A DNA stretch of 64,000 bases from Chytriomyces cf. hyalinus JEL632 (Eukaryota > Chytridiomycota > Chytridiomycetes > Chytridiales > Chytriomycetaceae): NCBI GenBank assembly GCA_025435555.1, contig JAIWWG010000061.1, positions 124,001 to 188,000 of the forward strand, given 5' to 3'. Of this stretch, positions 25,249 to 35,650 are shown in pieces. A program made the position numbers and the translations under genes. The notes under the pieces were generated by a model, which had not been told where the DNA came from, searched no databases, and was given only the letters and a program-made list of their open reading frames with translations. Position 1 is the stretch's first letter. Every line of letters begins with the position of its first letter.

Positions 25249-25505
25249 CGGGGCGTTGTTATCGTGTGTGCTCGAATGCTCCGGGCGGGGGGGACGTGTT
25301 GGGCTCTTTTGAAAAGAAATTAAACTTTTTTGATGCGATTGATGAAACCCTGACAGAATATATCCATCCACTTTATTATTTACAGTCTCTAATTACTATT
25401 GAGTGTCTTCCCCAGAAAATCGGATTTGTCTTTGCGCGCTGTCTCGCGCTTGGTATCTTTGGGTCCCAGGAGACACTGAGGTACAACAACGCACCGTGCA
25501 ATGCA
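25249..25505. promoter_or_regulatory. Upstream region of the giant kinesin-like gene
   Basis: 257 bp between the stop of the upstream minus-strand gene (25506) and the chosen start at 25248. An in-frame upstream ATG exists at 25371, but the conserved motor strand begins at MQIVVCINP, so the later start is preferred. Confidence 0.4.
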
Positions 25506-26856
25506 TCACTGCGAGAACCATTTCCTCAGTCCTCCCCACAGTGGTCCCTGATCCTGACAGCAGGTGCGTTTGTGGAATGAGAGGAACACATCCTGGACAA
25601 TCTGCATGCAGTCATAGACATACAAGTCCGACGCAGCGCTTCCACTCCCCCGTATCGAAGGCAAAATAAACATGTGCGCAGCCTTGTTCAATTTTACTTT
25701 GTGTTTGGAGCAGTTGCATCGAATGGTGTTGTTGAAGCGGCTTAGCAAGCGATGAAGTTCAAGGGCTCTTTGTTGGCTTGCTGTGGTGCCATCAGTTAAT
25801 AGCACAACAAGTTGGTCAAGTGCGATATTTGCGGCAATTCGTCGTAGCGCCCAGTGAGTTCTGTAACTATTGCGCGGAGTTACAGAGCAGCTTCGGGAAA
25901 CCAAAGTGATCAGCTGTGACTTCAAGACACGGTTCTTTAACAGATGAATGAACGGTACGCGTTGCAAGAGGACACGGCAGCACAGGAAGGCAACCTCAAT
26001 TTTGTCTGGTTCGAGGTGCTCCTGGTCTGCTTCAACTTGACTGTCGAGGATGCACACAAGCTTGGTGGTAATCACTGCCCATTCCTGCCCGGACAGAGAA
26101 GGGGCAATGTTATGTCTTTCTGCCAGGGTTAGGACCTGTTCAAGTGCAGACAGCGCGTACATTGCTGCAAATCCTGGCGCAGAGGGCTGACGATCGAGCA
26201 AGTGAGGCTTCTGAGAATGCACCAGCAAGGCGTCTTGCGCGTCCGAAAGCAGAGAGAAGGATACCCTGAGAGCAGCAGCAGCCAGATTCGGCGGCAAGTC
26301 TGTGGCAGTTGCTTCGATAGATGCATCAAGCAGCTGGAGGAGAAGAGCAATGGCTATGAGACGGTTCGCAAGTGGGACAGCCGACATGGTCTTGTCTGAC
26401 GGCATTGAAGCAGTTTGGACTGCTGCGTGTGTCGCGGATTGCAGCAGATCCGGGTCATGGGCCACGATCGCGCAACGGGCAAGCATCGATACGGCCACAG
26501 GAATGGCAAGAGAGGGATACCTGTGTCACAAAATCACGATGCGTTGGAGTCACGATGAGTTAGCAAATGGATGACTACTCATGGAACACGCACCGGTAAC
26601 CCTGACATAGCTCCAGCAACAAATTGGCACGGGCGCAGGCGTCGCATTGATCGATTGGAGCGAGATGCGGTGCACGCGCCACGGCTCTTGCAAACGACGC
26701 AATGCTCAGCGCGTGGACTCTGTTGTTGATGTCGGGCATTTCAGAGTCCGAGCCACGCGTCTCTGAAGACACTGAATCGACCGCGTCGAGCGTTGCTTTG
26801 AATCCGTCACGGCGCTGCACAATCGCATCCGCAATCTGTTCCAATAATGTGTGCAT
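25506..26856 (-). CDS. Unknown helical-repeat-like protein
   Basis: Family not recognised. Two exons are visible: the first from 26856 (MHTLLEQIADAIVQRR) to QGYR; then, after a short intron with a GTGCGT donor, RYPSLAIPVAVSMLARC onward. The protein, about 420 residues, is almost all alpha-helical and rich in Ala and Leu, with pairs of amphipathic helices (AIALLLQLLDASIEA; FAAMYALSALEQVLTLAE; IEVAFLCCRVLLQRVPFIHLLK), as in ARM/HEAT-type solenoids. Near the C terminus is a Cys-containing patch (RCNCSKHK). A further upstream ATG at 26931 overlaps the divergent gene and is unlikely to be used. Same strand as the kinesin-like gene, 257 bp upstream of it; no functional link is evident. Confidence 0.6.
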
Positions 26857-26917
26857 TTCGATCAATAAATATTTACGTCCATAAAAAGTTGTAAAATCGG
26901 ACAAATCCCCCCCAAAA
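26857..26917. promoter_or_regulatory. 61-bp divergent start-codon gap
   Basis: Only 61 bp lie between the divergent start codons at 26856 and 26918. Promoter elements of each gene must extend into the other's transcribed region, or the annotated starts lie downstream of unseen leader exons. Confidence 0.4.
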
Positions 26918-28525
26918 ATGGAAACGCACATTCACCAACTCGAAAGCGCCGAGCGAGACATCAAGGAGGCAATGTAAGCACACTCTCCTTCATTCACAAG
27001 AACAAACAACTGAATGCGAGCACCCCTATCTCCCACGCATACACACAGCTCAAAGCTATCAAACTACGGCGGAAACAGCGATGACTCCCTCAATCTGTGC
27101 GAAAGGATCGAGGAAACGCTTGCCCAACTATTGAGCTCCATCGACATTGAAATCGAGCGTGAGGAAAGAGAACGAATCGAGCGGCGTGATGCCGTGGAAA
27201 AGGTTTTGTGATCTATCCATTTCATCTCCCGAAAGAAACATGGACCCAAAAAACTTGAAACAACAAAATAGAGGCTCGCATCAGTGTCGGCCCTTCAGAA
27301 TATCTTCATAGCCGCTGGATACGAGCCTGGTGACGAATACTCCCCCTCGACAAGCATGCTGAGCATTCTCTGATGTGCTCCAACAAACAAAACAGGCGAA
27401 TTGAACCTCCAGCTCAGCAAACAGCTCCCAGCGACAGTTCCATCAACTCCGCCTCCGAAACAATTAAAACGCCAGTTGAACAACGCGTATATTCCAGATG
27501 TATTTGTTGCCACGCCTGGCACAGCCATTGGAGCATCAACCCTCGGAGGACTGGTTGGCGCAAACGATTTCGAATTCGAATCAGAGCCAGAGCCAGAAGA
27601 AACCAAACTGGATGCCTATGAAGAAAGCAGTGACGATGACGAATTTGATGCTCCGCCTGTTGGATTCAATGCAGTCTCTGCAGAGGAGCCACCAAGCCCC
27701 ACGCTTGAAAGTTTGGGTATTTCCAGTCTGGGTCTCGGCCTCTTGAAAGGTTTTTCATCATTTTCCTATTTTGTCGTCAACGAGGTGTCTAAAATTCTTG
27801 GGAAACAAGGAGTTTTAGTATCAGATCCAATGTCCCCAGACCACGCCACACCATCCACACAACGCATCGCGCGCCTCCGTCTCTCAAGCACGTCCCTAAA
27901 TTCCGCCAAATCTTCGTCTCCGGGCGCACCCGAAATCACAGAAACGCCGCATCATCATAAAATGATGACGGACAACATTAATTCCATTTTCGGTGATTTG
28001 ATTCGATCTGCGCGAATTGAAGAGTACATGAACTTGCCAGAGTTTATTCGGCCGCAGTTGTCGTTTAATGTAAAAGTTTGCAATTCTCTCTTGGTTTGTA
28101 AAAAAAACTAAAATTGCGCCTTTCTTTTTCCCCACTCATTCCAGCTTCTCAATGAAATCATTTCCGGTATATTCTCCTCAGATTTCTTGATCCTCTTCTC
28201 AAACTAACCTGCAAAATTCACATGAACTGTGCCGCACAAAGAAATCAACGAATTCATCACCGACAAGCGCTTCCACGGGATGGACGAAGACGCGCGAATC
28301 ATGGAAACAGACAGCATCACGCTTGAAGAATTGACGCAAGGGTCTTCGATCGGTATATAAATCACCGTTCCGTGATTTACATTTTTGGCGACAGTCTTTT
28401 CATACGTGTTTACGGTCTCCCCAGATCCTTCCAAGGTGAAACCTGCAATGGTTGCGTTGCTTCACATGGGAAGAATGGTTTCAAAAGAGGATGGGGTTGC
28501 AGGGAAGCGATATCTGTTGGCATGA
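26918..28525 (+). CDS. Ska3-like kinetochore candidate
   Basis: The start METHIHQLESAERDIKEA begins a helical N-terminal region (LCERIEETLAQLLSSIDIEIE...ISVSALQNIFIAAGYEPGDEY) that resembles in layout the Ska3 microtubule-binding-complex subunit, whose helices end in a KYGYSP-like turn. A disordered middle follows with VFVATPGTAI, an acidic SSDDDEFD patch and PTLESLGISSLGLGLL, like Ska3 TP-rich motifs. The C-terminal part has EYMNLPEFIRPQLSFN, then KEINEFITDKRFHGMDEDARIM and a last exon ending VSKEDGVAGKRYLLA with TGA at 28523-28525. Several introns; one near 28160-28240 is unclear. The identification rests on layout and short motifs, so it is tentative. The last 22 codons belong to the block duplicated at 57.6-58.9 kb. 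Confidence 0.5.
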
Positions 28526-29804
28526 CGGAGTGGTGGCTCAGAAGTATTGAATGAAAAACATGCTTTTGTTGTTGCTTTGCACTTTACCGAAAATTACAAT
28601 GACTAAGATCAACTTCAACACGGCTGCTGCAACTCTCACGCCCCCACCCCCTCGCAGCAACCCAATAAAAAATGCAAGCTCCAAAATTACCACAAACAAA
28701 TATGCTGAAAAATCAAAGAATGAAGCGCCCTTTCCACTTAAATGCCTCATGGCATCCCGTTTTTTTGTCAAACACGCTGCTCGCCTTGCTGTTGCCCCTC
28801 CTTTTCCCGATACATTGGCAACTGTGTCGCATTCTGTTCTTGGTTAACAGCCGGGTACGGTTGATACTGTTGCTGTTGCTGCTGTTGTGGTGGGTACACT
28901 GACTGCTGCGGCGCGTAGTTTGTATACATGGGCATCAGTTCGACTTCCTTTTGAGCAAACGCGCCGGGGTTTTTGGAGTATTCGAGCGTGAATTTTACGA
29001 CAATGAAAGTGGAGCCAAGCTGTTTATGTTTTGTGCAAAGTTGTTGAGTTGCCAGATATGAAGCTCCAGAAAATGAAACACATACCGCAGCAAGCACCAA
29101 CAACACCTGCGACGAACAAATCCGGAAAATAAACCGGTCCACGTAATCCACGCAAAACTGAAAAGTCCGAAAGTCAGCAAAAAATAACCAAAAAAAAAAA
29201 AAAAAAAAAAGAAATTTCATTCATTCTCATTCCCACACACATATCCAAACTCACCTTTTTCTGTTCATCCTCTGAAAGAAACGCCGTCCCCTTGATATCC
29301 TCCAAACAGTCCCGATTAAACACATCCTTCGTCTCCGGCATAAATATCATAACAAAGATGGCAACCGTCATTGCAACCTGCGCAAGCGCTCCAAGAACCG
29401 CAACAGCACCAACAACTTTAACACCCCTTACAACCCGCCGATACACGAGCGTGAAACTCGCTATCCCAGCAAGGAGAAAGTATCCGCCAAGAACTCGCTG
29501 CAGAATGTTGAAGAGGGATCCGAATTCGTCCGGGGAGAAGGCGCGTTGCACACCAATGCCAGAACTTGTGGCAAGACCGAGTCCGTACAGCGTGGCAATG
29601 AATGTGACGACTAGGGTGCTCATTCGGAGCAAGTTGGGAGTCATGTAGCTGCGCCGGGCAGCGGGTGCGGCGGGGTCAGTGGATGCATTCATTTGCTGTC
29701 TGTTGAATCGTGGAAGGTTTCTTTTTCATTCATTTTTCATTCACAGAATCGTGTTCAAATAATGAAGAAAAAAAGGGAACCAGTGTTTTTGACTACATCA
29801 CTGC
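28456..29804 (+). repeat. Segmental duplication, copy A (inverted with 57606-58949)
   Basis: About 1.35 kb nearly identical to the reverse complement of 57606-58949. It spans the final codons and 3' region of the Ska3-like gene, the whole membrane-protein gene and its upstream region. A divergent patch near 29728-29760 interrupts the match, which resumes as GGGAACCAGTGTTTTTGAC and ends near 29804. Confidence 0.92.
28768..29692 (-). CDS. Predicted four-span membrane protein, copy A
   Basis: Family not recognised. The start at 29692 reads MNASTDPAAPAARRSYMTP. Hydrophobic segments: LVVTFIATLYGLGLATSSGI, GGYFLLAGIASFTLVY, VGAVAVLGALAQVAMTVAIF and a fourth across the intron junctions (FRICSSQVLLVLAA). 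Between spans 3 and 4 is a charged loop with two Cys-containing stretches (NRDCLEDIKG; FCVDYVD). The cytosol-type tail is Pro/Gln/Tyr-rich (YPPQQQQQQQYQPYP). Two introns: the first contains about 22 A on the plus strand (29190-29211), the second is near 29030-29090. MARVEL/Nce102-like four-span proteins have a similar plan, but no diagnostic motif was seen. The twin gene at 57724-58644 differs at only a few residues (T5A, T18S, I to V, M to T, Q to H). Confidence 0.7.
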
Positions 29805-29974
29805 TGCGATGCATGCATGCATGCGCACTCTGTCTGTCTGTCTGTCTGTCTGCAACAAACAAACAACCAATTTAAAGTTTAAATTTAAAAAATATATAAA
29901 TATAAAAACAGGCGCCAAACAAAAATGCAAAAATTGCGCAATCTTAAAAAACAAACTCCTCCAAAACACAACAA
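29693..29974. other. Divergent intergenic region with simple repeats
   Basis: Holds overlapping GCATGC units (about 29812-29826), a CTGT tetranucleotide run (about 29829-29851) and AT-rich sequence before the flavodoxin start. The first half belongs to the duplicated block. Confidence 0.6.
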
Positions 29975-30722
29975 ATGAGCAAACCAGTTGTCTACGTCGT
30001 CATCCACTCGTGAGTCTCTCTCTTTCTCTCATCCTCATCTCGTATCCTTGATCACCCCCCTCTGAACATCCAACATCCAACATCCAGCCTCTGGGGTCAC
30101 ATCAAAACCGTCGCTGAATCTGTCGTCGAGGGTCTCGAGGCCCAAGGCGTTGAAGCAAAGCTGTTCCGTGTGCAGGAGACCCTCTCCGAAGAAGTTCTCG
30201 GCAAAATGCACGCTGCCACTTTTGATGCTATCCCAATCCTTGCCCCCCAGGATCTGACCAAGGCTGACGGATTCATCTTTGGATTTGGGTATCAACTTTT
30301 GTATTTTCGCGTCATCAAGATGCAAAACAAAACTTTTAACAAAAAAACATAGCACGCGTTTCGGAGGAGCCCCAGCTCAAGTCAAGGCCTTCTGGGACGC
30401 CACCGGCGGTCTCTGGGCATCCCAGGCCCTTGCCGGTAAATACGGAGGTGTCTTCACTTCCACCGGAACCCAACACGGAGGCCAAGAAATTACAATCTCC
30501 AACTTCATCTCCCACTACGTTCACCACGGCGTTTTGTTTGTTCCCCTCGGTTACGGAACTCCATTGATTTCTGGAGTCGATGAGGTCTTTGGCGGTGGTC
30601 CATGGGGTGCTGGTACCTTGTCCGATGGCAATGGTTCCAGACAGGTTTCTCAGCGTGAGAAGGACATTGCCAAGTACCAGGGAGAGTCCTTTGCCAAGGC
30701 CCTTAAGAAGACTTTCCACTAG
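29975..30722 (+). CDS. Flavodoxin-like NAD(P)H:quinone oxidoreductase (WrbA/Pst2 type)
   Basis: FMN enzyme of the WrbA/Pst2/Ycp4 group that reduces quinones by two electrons, usually in the cytosol or on eisosome membranes, as a guard against redox cycling. Three exons: 29975-29986 or a few bases further, then from about 30089 and from about 30355. The N-terminal strand and FMN-phosphate loop span the first junction (VVYVVIHSLWGHIKTVAES). Further family marks: ADGFIFGF joined to GTRFGGAPAQVKAFWDATGGLW, KYGGVFTSTGTQHGGQE and GVLFVPLGY. About 205 residues, as expected. Ends FAKALKKTFH with TAG at 30720-30722. Confidence 0.9.
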
Positions 30723-30968
30723 TGTACTCTCTGTGGAGTGAACGTGGCGCCTTTTCTCTCGTTACGTTGCTTTTTTTATACCGTTGGTTTTCTACTTAAA
30801 AATAAAGCTGAGGCTTTGGAAGCAATTTGCTGTAACGTTCAAGTTCCTTGCGCGTGTCTTTTGCATTTTTGACAACTCAAAACATTGCATCTCAGAAATA
30901 AAAAGATATATATTTCCCCCCAAATTACAACTAAGCAGGAAGTCGCGCCATCAGAAAATATAAAAAAA

Positions 30969-33900
30969 TCATTCATCCTTCATATCGGACACATTCTTGT
31001 CCTCCACATCAACCGCCGCGGCAGTAGTAGTAGTAGCAGCAGCAGCCTTCTCGCGCTCAGCATCAGTCACTTGGTTACTCTTGTTTGACAGCGTCCCTTG
31101 GAATCCGGCGCTAGTGTCGCTTCGGAGAATTTCGCGCAACGCCATAGTAGCATATGAGCTTGTTTCGAGAGAAAATTCTACAACCACTCCGACGCGTTTG
31201 CCATCTTTTGACAAAAAAGAAAATTGGAGCATTTTAAACAACCATGGGTGTTTGAAAAATAAGTCTTTCCAAAACAAATTTACCTGGCAGAGAAACGGGT
31301 TCGGGAACTCCATTGATAATGTCCAAATCAGTTCTTGAAAGAGGAATGTGGGGGTCGTCGTACTGCAGCAATTTCCTGTAACCATATTAAGGTCAACACA
31401 CAGAACCGTCAGTCAACTCGGGTGAATACAAGACTCACCAAGAAACATTCTTTGGCCGAATCAACACTCTTCGGTAATCTCCAGCCAACGACACTTCCCG
31501 GTTATGCCTCTTCATATCATTTGGATCCAACCCATACTGCGCCATAAACGTTTTATAAAACGCAAAAATCTCATTCGTTGGATACTTGACTTGATGTCCA
31601 GGCAACGGCAACACAAGGTCATCAATGCTTCGCGTGGCTGCGTCTTCATCCGTTTCAATGAGATCCACTTCAATCATACGGCCTTGCCGGTGTTCTTCAA
31701 TGGCACTGATTTCTGCTGCTTCGGCGTCACCAGTGGTGGTTGTGGTAGTGTTGTCTGCGTCCGTGGCATCTTCTTGTCCCGTGGTTGTGGACGTGTTTCG
31801 GTTTGAAAGTGGGTTGTAACGCGCGACTAAATCTCCCTTCACGATTTTGCGGCCATGCAGGCGGATTCGTTCGGATGCCGCGTGGTTCCACACAAAGCTT
31901 TGTACAGAGTGCAAGTACATCATTCGCAAGTTTCGTGGCACCTAAAAAAAAGTTTTCAGAGAAAAAAGAAGTGCACAAACAAACGCACTCAAAAAATATT
32001 TGGGCTATTTTACCGCCATAAGCGCCCCCAAATAATCATAATCCCCCTTCGTCTCCTTCATAAACGCCATCATAACAGCCCGCTCAGCAACACATCCTCT
32101 TGGAAACGCGTAGAAGCTCTTTTTCGCATTCTTTTCTTCCACCCACAATCGACGCGCTTCTGCAAATTCTGCACGTTCTTCCCCTTTTGGCATCATGATC
32201 AATTCAACGGCTGTTGCCCATGAACTGGAAAGCATTGCGAGGCCGACTTGGTGTGTGCTGACGGAACGGGTTCCGAATCGTTGCATGCCGTAGTAGTTGA
32301 TGAAACCGTTTTCTTGGAGGGATTTGAGGGATGTGGAAAGAATTTCGGAAATAGGTGGGGTTGCAGTGGTGGTTTGAGAGTCGTCTTGAACAATCTCAAC
32401 GTCTCTGTTTCAATTCAAAACGGCGAGAGAGCATGTTAGTCTGCAGTTCCAAAGAGTCCCAAAAAAAATGGGCGAAAACACACCTCAAAGTGATGATGAA
32501 GTGATTTGCGGACAAGTCTCCAAGGTTCACCCGGTCTTTTACGTACCTAGAAAGTGTTTGGAATTCAAAAATGAATAAAAACAGAAGAGACCGGTTCACC
32601 AAAGTCAACTTACTTGAACCCTCCCACTTTCATTCCAGGTGGAAGTTTCACGCCTTCCAATTTCGACTGCCAAACGCGGTGCCCACTGCATCGTTGAACA
32701 GTCACACCACGCTTATCCTTGGTTCCCGCAAAGGTGTACGCTTTCGCCATAGTGTTTGTAACACGCGCGAGGGTGTTGAGGCAATCCATCGTGTCCTTGT
32801 TTTCCTTGTACAAGATGAAACTCAGATGTTCGCCTGGTCCAGATGAGCTGAAATCTGGACGTGGGGTGCTTCGGGCAACTTTTTTCATGGGTGGAAATAT
32901 GCGAGCAGAAATTCAGGTTGAGGCAAGGTGCTGCATGAAAAAAAAAAAAAAAGAAAGAACGTACGGTCTCGGGGAGTAGCGAGACGGATGCAAATTTTTT
33001 GATCGCCTCGGGAATCAGTTGCAAGGAGCTCCGCAAAATGGGTCCTGAAAAAGTCGTACACTCGCACGCGATCTTGTTTGTCAGTAAAGGCCTTTTATTG
33101 ATGCAAGATTGATTAGTCGCATGGCCATGCGCAAGAAATACGAATGGTTTACCTTGGTGATGACTTGGGAGATTCGAGCGTCCGCGGCAACTGGTTTCGA
33201 CTCTGCATCCTTGGTTTCAGTTTGCGAAGTTTTCGATTCCACAGATTTTTCAGCAGCAATTTCTCCCGTCGATTCTGTCGCGGCGGCAGCTTCTTCAGGA
33301 GTCTTTTCCGCAGGCACATCCTTCGTGTCCGCCTTCTCCGCTTCCTTTCTGTTGTACCGATCCCTTCTGTCCTCCTTATCCTTTTTTGGTGGATTCTGAA
33401 CACGCACTCCATTGCGCACGAGTTCCTTTACACGTTCAACGTTTTCGTCCTGCTCCTCATCAAAAAATGTTCGCATTTCAGTGAAAACTGATTCCGGAAG
33501 GGTGTCAATGATTGTTTTTCTGTCCAGTTTCACAGTGTTGCTGGAAGATGCGGCTGCATCGGTTGCAGTGAGGTGAAGAATGTTTCCGCTGGGGTCGATT
33601 TCATTGACGATAAAGTCTGTGAATCTGTGCGAGAAGGAGAGAGAGATGCATGTAAGCCATCGAAAAAAAAACGAAAACAAAACAACACAATTATACCTGT
33701 GCTTGATGATGGCTGTGAGTCGTGCATCCGTTTGCAAAGGGTTGAGATACGTGCTGATGCCCACGTCCGTTTCGAGAAGGAAACCACGCTCGACTGGCAC
33801 ACCGCTCATTGCAATCAATTGCTCGACGGTGACTGTGCTTCGCTTTACTCGCTTTGGGGCTGGGGTATTGGCAGTGGTGGTATTCCCTGCGACAGGAGCG

Positions 33901-34058
33901 TCGCTGACTGGTGCAGGGGTGGGCTGAATGGTTGGGTTGGTCTCTGCTGCGGACGCGGGCGCCTGAATGCCGTCGACGGCGTCAATGTCTCGCTTTGCAC
34001 TCATTGTTGAATAAAGTCGTGTATGTGCTGCTCTTATTTGTCGCAAAGATCGCAACAT
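30969..34058 (-). CDS. PUS7: tRNA pseudouridine synthase Pus7 (TruD family)
   Basis: Converts uridine to pseudouridine in tRNA and other RNAs. Two in-frame starts: 34058 (MLRSLRQIRAAHTRLYSTM, presequence-like) and 34004 (MSAKRDIDAVDG). The N-terminal part has a Thr/Pro/Ala stretch and PKRVKRS, a possible nuclear signal, then the RGFLLETDVGIS region and FTDFIVNEID, both family marks. A lysine/glutamate-rich insert follows (about 33180-33440). The TruD core includes DYFRTHF-like DFFRTHFAELLAT, then RPDFSSSGPGEHLSFILYKENKDT and AGTKDKRGVTVQR, the motif with the catalytic Asp, then NHFIITLR and SLAMLSSSWATAVELIM. The end has SLETSSYATMALREILRSDTS, typical Pus7, followed by an Ala/Thr-rich tail. 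About eight exons. Confidence 0.92.
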
Positions 34059-34297
34059 TAAAAAAAAAAAGAAAGAAAGGGAAAATGAGCCGCTTGGGGG
34101 TCTTCTTGCGCCAGTTTCGGACATTTGAAAACATTCCAAAGAAGTCCAGTCCGAACTTGGAGTCTCTTCAACAAACGCCAAGGTCATCTCAACCACCCTT
34201 CCCACACCTGCTGAATGGTCTCACACCCTGATTCCCAAATGAAACTGCCCAATCTCGCTGTCGAACGCATGAACGTCCGCCACCATTCCTTCCGAAA

Positions 34298-34894
34298 ATG
34301 TCAACCGATGAATTCGTGTCATTATCCGTGCAAGGCAGTCTTTTCGTCTTGAAGCGAGACGAAGTGCTATCGCACAAATGGATGATTGCCACATTGGTAT
34401 CCACACCGAATCAAGGCACTCTGCACAATGGTATCCTGTACGTTAACGTGGATCCTGCAAGTTTCCGGGTCGTCTTTTCTGTCCTTCAAGGACTCACGAC
34501 ACTGGACAAAAGTCTGTTGAAAATGTCTGTGATGGAACTTGAACTGTTGAAGGCGAGTGCCACATACTTGCTGTGTGACAACATTGTCGCGTATATTGCG
34601 CAAATGCAGAGCGATATGGCAGAATCTGCCTGTGCCGCTGAATGCATGGAAGTGATCAAGTCCGGCGACTATGCGGTGTTTATGATGGAATGCAATGGCT
34701 ACAAAACTTTTCGCACGTACAACGTATGCGGGCGCAAGACTTTGATTATCAGCTCAGAGATTCATGCCGGGCGTGCAGGGATTGAGTGCACAGACTGCAA
34801 CGGAGACTTGCTCAAGTATCGGGAAGACGGTAAGCCAAAAATCACCAGAATGAAAGGGTCTCAAGTCGAGGATGCTATCATGGACCTCAAATAA
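34298..34894 (+). CDS. BTB/POZ (T1-like) domain protein
   Basis: Single-exon, 198 residues. The first half resembles a BTB/T1 fold: VSLSVQGSLFVLKRDEVLS, then a strand-rich stretch (GILYVNVDPASFRVVFSVLQGL) and a helix (LELLKASATYLLCDNIVAYI). The second half (CAAECMEVIKSGDYAVFMM; RTYNVCGRKTLIISSEIH; IECTDCNGDLL) is not recognised and has scattered cysteines. BTB proteins commonly oligomerise or act as Cullin-3 adaptors; nothing in the sequence fixes which. Divergent from Pus7 and convergent, 72 bp apart, with the UPF0643 gene. Confidence 0.6.
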   Translation: MSTDEFVSLSVQGSLFVLKRDEVLSHKWMIATLVSTPNQGTLHNGILYVNVDPASFRVVFSVLQGLTTLDKSLLKMSVMELELLKASATYLLCDNIVAYIAQMQSDMAESACAAECMEVIKSGDYAVFMMECNGYKTFRTYNVCGRKTLIISSEIHAGRAGIECTDCNGDLLKYREDGKPKITRMKGSQVEDAIMDLK

Positions 34895-34966
34895 ACGTTT
34901 CAATAAATGTTTTGGTTCTGTTCTCTTCATGTTTACAGTATTATATTAGAATGCTGAAGGAGAACA

Positions 34967-35650
34967 CTAAAGCTGGTTCAAATGAAACACCGTCTCGCCC
35001 GCACGCTTCGTCAAACTCCACCGCTCCAGTGTATACGACTCGTACATTTCAGAAGCAAGACTTGACGCCAGTCGATGATACGGCTTTTTCGTAGCCAGCT
35101 TAGCAAAGTCCCTGCTTGACCACACGCACATAGCCAAGCACTGCCGCCGCTCATTCAGTGACCCGTACCAGTACTTGAGCAAGCCACCACTCTCGAGCGC
35201 TTCCTTGTGTGCAAGCCCGTCTGCCTCGTACAGTGCCTTTGCATCTGCGCGGTCGTTGCGCACGCTGCGGAACGCGACAATGTACCAATCGCCCGCCCAT
35301 TCTTGTCCCAAGCGTGCTGCAACCTCGTTCCAGTTAAAAGTTTCCGGCAGCCGAGTGTAGAAATAGTTTTCTGTGATTGCGCGAAAGTGCGGGAGTCCCT
35401 TTTCAATCAGTGCAATGTCCACCTGTCGGATTTCGAGAGACTGCGAAGTTGGCTGCGTTGTGAGAGTTTGAGTTGAGAGAGACGAGGATATAAACGGACA
35501 TGTGGCACCGCTTTTGAAGATGGATGCATCGTTGTGGATCGATTGGACAATATCTGACACAGCTTTCCCGTGAAGGTCCTTGTAGTTTTGGACTTTGAGA
35601 AGAGTTGCAAGGTCGGTGGTGGCGTTAAGGGGGCCGAAGGTGTCAGCCAT
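34967..35650 (-). CDS. UPF0643-family protein
   Basis: Single-exon, 227 residues, matching a fungal family of unknown function. Signature stretches: ENYFYTRLPETFNWNEVAARL, DWYIVAFRSVRNDRADAKALY, ADGLAHKEALESGGLLKYWYG, RRQCLAMCVWSSRDFAKLA and SEMYESYTLERWSLTKR. The many conserved aromatic and charged residues, with a C-terminal sheet, suggest an enzyme-like fold. No signal peptide or membrane span. It marks the border of the repeat-rich region that starts just upstream. Confidence 0.75.
   Translation of the reverse strand: MADTFGPLNATTDLATLLKVQNYKDLHGKAVSDIVQSIHNDASIFKSGATCPFISSSLSTQTLTTQPTSQSLEIRQVDIALIEKGLPHFRAITENYFYTRLPETFNWNEVAARLGQEWAGDWYIVAFRSVRNDRADAKALYEADGLAHKEALESGGLLKYWYGSLNERRQCLAMCVWSSRDFAKLATKKPYHRLASSLASEMYESYTLERWSLTKRAGETVFHLNQL

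Noticed and set aside
28456-29804. Duplicated block as a transposable element
   Set aside because: No transposase, reverse transcriptase, terminal inverted or long terminal repeats, and introns are kept, so it is neither a DNA transposon nor a retrocopy.
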